Of a DNA stretch of 64,000 nucleotides, positions 57,275 to 64,000 are shown piece by piece. The notes under the pieces are model-generated. The model was not told where the DNA came from. It ran no database searches and saw only the letters and a program-made list of their open reading frames with translations. Source of the DNA: Annona cherimola (Eukaryota > Streptophyta > Magnoliopsida > Magnoliales > Annonaceae); NCBI GenBank assembly GCA_030490835.1, contig CM059973.1, forward strand, positions 52,642,008 through 52,706,007, read 5' to 3'. Every line of letters starts with the position of its first letter. Position 1 is the first letter of the stretch. The position numbers and the translations under genes were made by a program.

Positions 57275-58511
57275 GTAAGCAAGTGAACTTTATAAAATGA
57301 TGTTTTCTTTCTATGTGATGATATATGATTAAAATTATTTATGATAATGTTTAAACGAATGGGCAAGCACAATTTTTGAAAATAATGGCTTTAATGAAAA
57401 TCCTTAAGTTTTGAAAAAGATTGGCTTTAAGGAAAAGCCTCAAGGTTTGCTTCATGGGAAGCAAGCAATACGTTTTAAGATAAGGATTTTCTCATCAGTG
57501 TTGCCAAAGATTGGCAATGCTTTATGTTAATGGAATTGAGAATTTTCTTATGAGTAAGCAAGTTCTCCACGATAATGTTTTCAAAGGATTTCACGTTTTA
57601 TGTCGATGTTTTTAAGAATTTGCTTTTAAGCAAGCAAGTTCTTCATGATGTTGTTTCAAAAGTATTTTATAAGAAAAAGAGAATTTTGCCCTTTTTCACA
57701 AAGCAACAAATGTAAATAAGTTTTGAATTTCTCTTATGATGTTTAATGATAAATAATCATGTTATAAAAGAAAAAAAAGAGGAGATTTGTTTTATGAAAA
57801 AGAATTATTTTGTTAAGTCTTGATAATTAAATAATAAATGATGATTTGAACATAGTTCATATGTTTTGAAATGATATTCGAAAAGTTTTGACTTTTTTTA
57901 GATAAGGAAATCTATGTTGAAAATAACTTGAAAAATATTTATACGAATGTGTTTAAAGGGATTTAAGGATGACCAACCTCCTATGTTGATTTCATAAATG
58001 GTTTGATTTTGGGTTGCTAAATGGTATGCAAAAGATTATGAAAGCCCCTTATGTAAAAATGGTACAATAGATAGGTGGACAATAATTTGATTATTAGGGT
58101 GGTTGAGAAGGGGTAGCATAATTGCATAACTTTCGTGAGCAAAAGGCCCCGAAATGAAAACTAAGAAAATGTTAGAAAATATATAGTTTAATTTTAAAAA
58201 TTCAAAGGTTTTGAAATTCTTTTATAAGGATTTTAAGATGTATTATTTTTCAAACATTTTAAATAACAACTTGTTTAAAGTGGGTGCGCTCACTTTACAA
58301 GTTTAGACAGACTGCGGTTTGTGATGTATTTTTGAAAATGATTTTTAAAGATATAAATTTCGGTCTAAGATTTTTGTGAGTATGGATGCAAGCTGCGATC
58401 TGTGATCCCAGTTTAAAAGGACATGGGTTGCGGTTTGTGGTTCTTCAAACCAAACGGACTGCGGTCTGTCATAATAATGTACGGTGCACCAGTACAAGGA
58501 ACAGGCAGGTT

Positions 58512-58606
58512 GTAGAGCACGATTGGGATGACCGGGCCCACTCTACGTAAGGCCAAGTCGCTAAGTGATGGCAGGAGTGTCAGCGGCGCCCTCCCTAAGA
58601 TGGGAG
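58512..58606 (+). other. Structured LTR domain, copy C
   Basis: GTAGAG at 58512-58517 pairs with CTCTAC at 58541-58546, followed by GGCCAAGTCGC. CTCCC at 58591-58595 pairs with GGGAG at 58602-58606. CACTT at 58673-58677 pairs with AAGTG at 58681-58685. TGAGT at 59585-59589 pairs with ACTCA at 59594-59598. Confidence 0.5.
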
Positions 58607-58968
58607 CAGGATAATGGAACAGCCGCCTGGCTAGCGTGCTGTTAAGGATTCTCTTCCAAAATGTAGCATGATCACTTGCTAAGTGTCACTACTGGATGAG
58701 GGGAAATGTGTTTGCATACATTTTTCTTTTCAAAAGCCCAAAGATTGGGATATAAAAGCACTTATATGAAAAATTATCCTAAATTGGATTTTATGAGCAA
58801 TTATGTATAAGTTACCTTAAAAGTAGGGTGTTTTAGACAAAAGTGTAAATAACAGGAATAAAAGAAAATATTTTTATGCAAATGGTTTATGTATCTTATA
58901 TGCCTTGTTTGTTATAAACAAGCCCCAAGATGGGGATTATTAAAAGAATTTATGTCAAACTTGTTTTT

Positions 58969-59506
58969 GGACATAAGAATGTCCATTATTAAAGAGCCTA
59001 AATAAAAAGTGGTTATGGACATGAGAATGTCCAATGCCAAAGTGTTTTAATAAAAGGTGTTTTAGGACATAAGAATGTCCATTGCCAAAGGAAGCTATGT
59101 GAAAAATGTTTTGAGACATTAAATGTCTCTTGGCTAAAGGATTTTATGGTGAAAAATATTTTTGGACATAAAAATGTCCTTTACTGAGAAAGGTTTATGT
59201 GAATGATGTTTTAGGACATGAGAATGTCCTCCCTTGCCAAAGGATTTATGAGAAAAATGTTTTGGACATAAAACGTTCACTGGCAAAAAATTATTTTATA
59301 TAAAGGTCTTTGAACATTAGAAATGTTCATCTAAGATCAAAGGAAATTAATTAAGGAGGGTAAAACGTATATGTTTTCCCTTAACAAGCCAAGACGTAGC
59401 TTGTAAATGATTTTAAGAATAAATATTTTGTGATAATGTTCAAGGACAGAATTGTCCTCATGAACAAAGGATTTCATGATAATATTTTAGGACATATAAA
59501 TGTCCT
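58969..59506 (+). repeat. Array of GGACAT/ATGTCC palindromes
   Basis: Ten palindromic units, the first eight about 48-50 bp apart, starting near 58969, 59017, 59065, 59113, 59164, 59213, 59264, 59311, 59443 and 59489. Most read GGACAT, 3-4 bases, ATGTCC. The variants AGACAT/ATGTCT (59114) and GAACAT/ATGTTC (59312) change both arms together. The unit at 59264 has decayed. Confidence 0.85.
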
Positions 59507-60086
59507 GAAGAAAAAGGTATTCAAGATGTTTAATGAAATGATTTTCAAGGAAGTCTTGCCCTAAAAGATAAAATATTTGCTTACTGAGTTGTCACTCACG
59601 TTTTGTTTTCTCAAACCTTAGACAGGTACCAGGAAACTCAAGAGGTTGTGAACCTAAGCAGGAGAAGAAATGTACGTGATGGTAGCCAAGTGGGCTATAA
59701 GAAATGGGATAGCATGGTTTGAAGTGCTAAGGTATGTTGATGTATATGAACTTATTTACAATTTTAAGTTCTATATGATTCAATGATTGAATGTATGTAT
59801 GTATGGATATAAAATGATATGGTTAAGTCAAAAAAAATTTCATTGTAGAGAAGCAGGATGAGATGTTATGAAATGAAATATGAAAATTTTTACAAGTGTA
59901 TTGTCGCTTGTATGATGAATGATGTAGAATGTAAAGAAATGAATGATGAATGAATCGAAAAAAAATTTGGACGCTATCCAATTACGAACCGCCGCATGAT
60001 CAGGGCAACAATCCTGATTCACATTTACCAATCAATAAGATCCTGAGGTAAGGAAGTGACGTCTCGGTTTGAGGCGCCAAAGAGCT

Positions 60087-60099
60087 TGGTATCAGAGCA
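60087..60099 (+). other. Primer binding site, tRNA-Met
   Basis: TTGGTATCAGAGC a few bases after the LTR end. A decayed second copy (TTAGTATCAAAATATGG) lies about 80 bp downstream, paralleling 19314-19440. Confidence 0.75.
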
Positions 60100-61005
60100 T
60101 GGATTGGTAAACAGGCGTGGAAAGGAGAAAATAAAGGATGATAAAAGGATAGGTCGATGCCACAGAAATTAGTATCAAAATATGGATTGGTAAATAGTCG
60201 TGAAAAGAAAAGACTTGATATCACAAAGATGATATCTTAGCAATGATTGATAGATAGATATAGAGGAAAAATGGAAAATGATCAAAGAGATAAATTGAAA
60301 TTATAAGACATATACAATATGTATTGTCTTGTACTGTGTGTCACAATGACACAATGATAGGGCTATTTAAGGAAATGTATCTAATTTGCTATATTTCATG
60401 GTATAGATGGTATATGAAGAAAAAAAATGATATGAGGTCAGATGAAATGAAGGAGGTAGGAAAATCTAAGGAAAGACAAAGGATAGAAGGGAATAAGAAT
60501 AGCTGATGGGTTGTGAAATCCTACATAGAGACCCCCCTTACCTAAGGTAAATTATACCTCACATAAGATAGCACATGACTGTGTTATATGATACATATGT
60601 TTAAGGTATAGAGCCATGGTAACATATGGAAGGCACCAAGGCGCCAACTTTCTGTGTAATTGTTGGTTTAGAATTTATGGTTATAATAAAATGACAGGTT
60701 ATATAGGTATAATCTGTATGTGTAAGGAAAAACAACCTTACACCATGAAAAGAGAAGATAGAAATGAGAAACGTAGGAAAAAGGGAGTTTCCTTTTAACT
60801 CCTAATGTATGATGTTTGATGTTATGAAAATATGAATGCATTTGATTTTATTCAAATGCTAAGTATATATGAAAAAGGAAAGATCATTGATCTTTTTAGA
60901 TCATATAATTGACTAGTATGATGATTCTATGATCAGAGATGATCATATTGATGAATGAATTTCATGATAAGAAATGATATTGATATAATTTTATATGTTG
61001 CTTTC
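60100..61005 (+). other. Leader and non-coding interior of the large derivative
   Basis: AG-rich and AT-rich sequence. Two 60-codon ORFs (60324-60506 and 60616-60798) have no recognisable domain and are probably chance. Confidence 0.55.
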
Positions 61006-61620
61006 TACAGCATGCCTATCACCTTAGTTCTTGAACAAGGGAAAGGCAATTGTAGGTATGAGTCAACAGAGAAGAAGAGAAGCCAATAGCAAGTCTAAAC
61101 GACCAACGGCAGAGAGGATAAGTGAGTCCATGAACTCATCAACGACAGGCAAATATAAATCCTGAGTCTAAGGATTGGAGGTGTTACCGTTATAAGTAAT
61201 ATCTCACAGGTAAAAAGAGTGGAGGAAAGGATAACTGTAGCTTTAGAAGGAGCTATGCATCAGGCCGCATAAGATTTCGTGGCCCAGGCAGTAGAAATAA
61301 TACAAGGCCTTTGGGAAAATACCCAACATGACCAATTAGACGAAGATGGAAATGATGGATCGGTATAGGTAATAACCTAGTACCCAAACTCTTGAGGGTT
61401 GATAATGGTAAGATAGAAGCAAATGGAAAGGTTTTTAATGCCTTTCTAGCTCAGTATCCACCTAAGTTTTCAGATAAATCAAATTTTATTTAAGCTGAGC
61501 AGTGGATGACTAAAACCAAGAACATGTTCAAGGTTTGAACATGTAATCTTATGTAATGTCCAAAGGCTATTATGCCATAATCAAAGAAGGTAATCTAGAA
61601 GAATTGATAAGAAATATCTT
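61006..61620 (+). pseudogene. Tekay-type Gag relic
   Basis: In broken frames it gives an MPITLVLEQGKG-like start near 61013. It then shows VEERITVALEGAMHQ (compare the coiled segment of the 19532 Gag) near 61210-61260. The Gag core follows as AFLAQYPPKFSDK and AEQWMTK near 61440-61515. Stops and indels are frequent. Everything from the second half of Gag to the integrase has been lost downstream. Confidence 0.75.
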
Positions 61621-62640
61621 CCAATAAGACACCAGGATATAACACATGTTAATAATGAACATGAACAATCAGGGCAATGATAACTTGACCCTAAAGAATA
61701 AAGAATGTAGTGTAGGGAAAGAAAGGAGTAGGAAATGTCAACTCAACCGATAGCTATAGTTGATAGGAACTTTCTACAACTTAATGCAGAAAAATGTAGC
61801 AAAACATGTCTAGTTAGCATATATGGAAGCAAAAGGAGATTACATATATGATATCACAAAAGTTGGTATATCATAGCAAAGAATGGTAGATAAATTAAGA
61901 AAAATGATGGCAAGAATGATTGCCGAAATTCTTTTCAACTCCGATGTGATTGAAAGATAGGTATGAAAGAGATAATTTCTCTATGATGTTCATAGGAAAT
62001 GAGATTAGAAAAAAATGATAAGGATCTTTACTAGTATATGGAAACTGGAAAGGGAGACCAGAAAGAAAATATTTTAGACTGGTTTAATAACCGGTACTCC
62101 TATTAGGTAGTCTACGTTGGTATAACCTAGTTGTAGACATTATGAGATGGGAAAGAATGGATGGATTAGCAAAAGTGTCTTTTGCTAAGACATGTATGAA
62201 ACTCTATGTAAGAGCAACTTTTGCTCTATGATATAGAATGAATGTATTATGTTATATGAATAATATATGAAAATGATTGCTATAGATTTCTATGTTGTAT
62301 GAATGAATGGGTAGCCTAGATATTACCCTATGATAAGATGAGAAATTCTATAATTTATCTATGTATAAGGAAAATAGTATACCTGCCATAAGGGTAAAAG
62401 ATGGAAGACATAAAAAAAGGACAATTACAATGAGAAACCCATATGGGAACAGGGAACAGGAAATAGTAGAGACAAGTGATAGGTCTATTGGACCAAGGCT
62501 AAAAATGTCACTAAGACAAAGTAGCGCAATGGAAGCATAGTGAGCTATTGAAGTATTGGTAAAGGATGATAAGTTAGTAAATGTATATGAGCTATACCCC
62601 CAATATTTGAAATGTAATAGGTTTCGGGATGAAACCTGTT
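61621..62640 (+). other. Non-coding interior up to the purine tract
   Basis: No pol motif could be read. The end carries GGTTTCGGGATGAAACC, the counterpart of the hairpin at 35980-36000 of the gypsy element. Confidence 0.6.
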
Positions 62641-62656
62641 ATAAGGGGGGGAGAAT
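62641..62656 (+). other. Polypurine tract of the large derivative
   Basis: ATAAGGGGGGGAGAAT directly precedes the TGTGAAACCC start of the 3' LTR. Confidence 0.85.
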
Positions 62657-64000
62657 TGTGAAACCCGGACCCAAGTAAGGTTTATTTATATGCAATTTGC
62701 ATATAAATATGAATCAAGTATAATTTAGTGGAACTATGAATGATTTCCAATTGCAATATTGACGATTTATTGCAATTACGACATGTGATTATGAATGATC
62801 AATATAAACCGACATGGGTCAATGTGATTAAAGAGGCTTAATGAGGATTAGGAAATGTGATTATATTGAGGATAATTACCTCATATATTATGGGTTAACG
62901 AATGGAGATTATGTTGTTAATTATGAATTAAAGGTAGCAAATGCTAGAAAATGCATAACTCGACGTCAGGAAGGCGGATTAAGATGAAAATTGAAAGATA
63001 AGCACATAATTTTGTGATTAATCTTATGGTAATGATGGATTATAAAAATAAGGATAAAATTAGGGTGAAAATTGATCATCACATTCCAAAAATTCAAATG
63101 GTCATAACTTGAGCTAGAAAAGTCAGATTGAGATGAAATTTGAAATGGACGGTTAAAATTATGAGATTAAGGTTATGAAAGGGTTTGATCAAGATAATCA
63201 TTCTAAGATTAAGGGCGCACGAAATTGGGATCAACTCTTTTGACTTTTGCACCAAAAAGTGATTAGCATTTATGTTAAAATTGAATAAAATAATTAAATA
63301 AATAAAGTCAAAAATGAGGTGTCGAAAGGAGATAACGACACATGAATTTTATGAATTATCTAAAATAAAAAAATCAATGAAAATATCCCCTGAATTAATG
63401 TGGAAATTAAGGAGCTAATGACTAGGTTAAGGGAGAAGTATAGAGGAGGCATAGAGTGGACAGCTATGAGCTCGAAAAAGTAGATTTTTGTGAAATATTT
63501 TTTAATAAAATATAAGCCCAAAGTCAACTATGGATTAAGAGGATTAAATTTGCATTAAATTTTAGTGGAAATTCGTGGTTAAAGGCATCAGATCTGGACC
63601 GTAGAGATGTGATCAATTAATGGACAGCAATGGAGCATGGGAGAGAGGTGTGCACGGTCAAGCAGCTTTTGGAATTTTTAATAATTTTTCTTAATAGCTA
63701 AATTGACCCCTAATTAAGCTAGTTACCTAGGGTAGTTTATTAGTCATTAATTAAAGTAAAATGGTGTGGAAAAATCGTGCAAAGAGCTACTGCAAGTGGA
63801 CCCCACCCAAGTGGACAACTTTATTTAAAAGCTGGATATAGCTGTGGAAAAAATATCCGAAAATAATATTAAATGATTAAATATGTGGCTGAAAATTTTT
63901 GAGTAAACTATAGGGTAAATTTCCAAAACTTTACCCTCCATTTTGGGTCGAAATTGTAAAGGAAAAATTGAAAAATAAATGCCTATATAAGCAGGCAGTG
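62657..64000 (+). repeat. 3' LTR of the large derivative, cut by the window edge
   Basis: It aligns with 54956-56240. Near 63855-63920 it carries an extra stretch of about 50 bp not in the 5' LTR. Confidence 0.88.

Larger units (their letters stand above)
54956..60081 (+). repeat. 5' LTR (~5.1 kb) of the large derivative
   Basis: Starts TGTGAAACCC and ends near GAGGCGCCAAA. It shows a TATA box at 56226, a GTAAGT at 56378, the bounded 47-nt block, hairpin repeats, the structured domain, a GGACAT palindrome array and the CAGACAGG site. No coding frame is supported; the longest ORF in it is a chance minus-strand one at 56121-56369. Confidence 0.88.
54956..64000 (+). mobile_element. Large non-autonomous Tekay-related LTR element, right side beyond the window
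   Basis: 5' LTR 54956-60081, primer site, a 2.6-kb interior with only a decayed gag relic, a purine tract, and the first 1344 bp of the 3' LTR. The LTR (~5.1 kb) is about twice the length of the other Tekay-type LTRs here. The two LTRs differ by roughly 4 percent over the first ~210 bp compared. With no protease, RT or integrase, it would depend on proteins from a relative; the arrangement fits a large retrotransposon derivative. Confidence 0.85.

Noticed and set aside
58969..59506. CRISPR-like array
   Set aside because: The unit period is regular, but spacers are diverged copies of one another, not unique, and the context is a plant LTR.

Overview
The window is repeat-dense nuclear DNA from a plant, very probably an angiosperm. 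It carries Ty3/gypsy elements of the Tekay/Del chromovirus and Athila types, a Sirevirus-like Ty1/copia element, a tRNA-derived SINE and a plant-type LINE tail. I find no host protein gene, rRNA gene, tRNA gene or CRISPR array. The species cannot be named from the sequence.

Layout. 1-8642 is a stack of Tekay-type LTRs: a partial LTR (1-3335), then an older LTR (3336-5921 plus 8558-8642) split by a solo LTR (5922-8557, target duplication GTGTG). 8643-11215 is a badly decayed gypsy pol fossil. 11216-16976 is mostly non-coding and AT-rich, with a promoter-like repeat and a clean SINE insertion (13336-13584, 15-bp target duplication). 16977-38595 is a Tekay-type gypsy element whose gag-pol frame is cut inside RNase H by a young Athila-type element (22675-34402, target duplication GTAGC). 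38596-45060 is a Sirevirus-like copia element lacking integrase, RT and RNase H but keeping an extra ORF beyond pol. 45061-48578 holds two further LTR pieces, one inverted. 48579-54955 is AT-rich DNA with a dispersed non-coding repeat, a LINE tail (49106-49645), a possible copia gag relic and a hAT-like GGGTA-rich stretch. 54956-64000 is a large, largely non-coding LTR element with ~5.1-kb LTRs and only a gag relic inside; it runs off the right edge.

Relative timing can be read from nesting and LTR divergence. The Athila LTRs differ by about six substitutions. The gypsy LTRs differ by roughly 1-1.5 percent. The 54956-64000 element differs by about 4 percent over the part compared. The copia element is older than the gypsy, which lies in its 5' LTR.

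The most interesting signal is in the Tekay-type LTRs. Divergent copies share an exon-like plan: TATA box, GTAAGT donor, a 39-47-nt purine-rich block bounded by AG and GTAAGC, and a final CAGACAGG acceptor-like site. Inside the implied second intron lies a set of hairpins around a constant GCCAAGTCGC box. Their stems change sequence between copies while staying paired. This suggests a structured RNA domain present only in unspliced genomic RNA. The splicing and the function are inference; the positions and pairings were read by eye.
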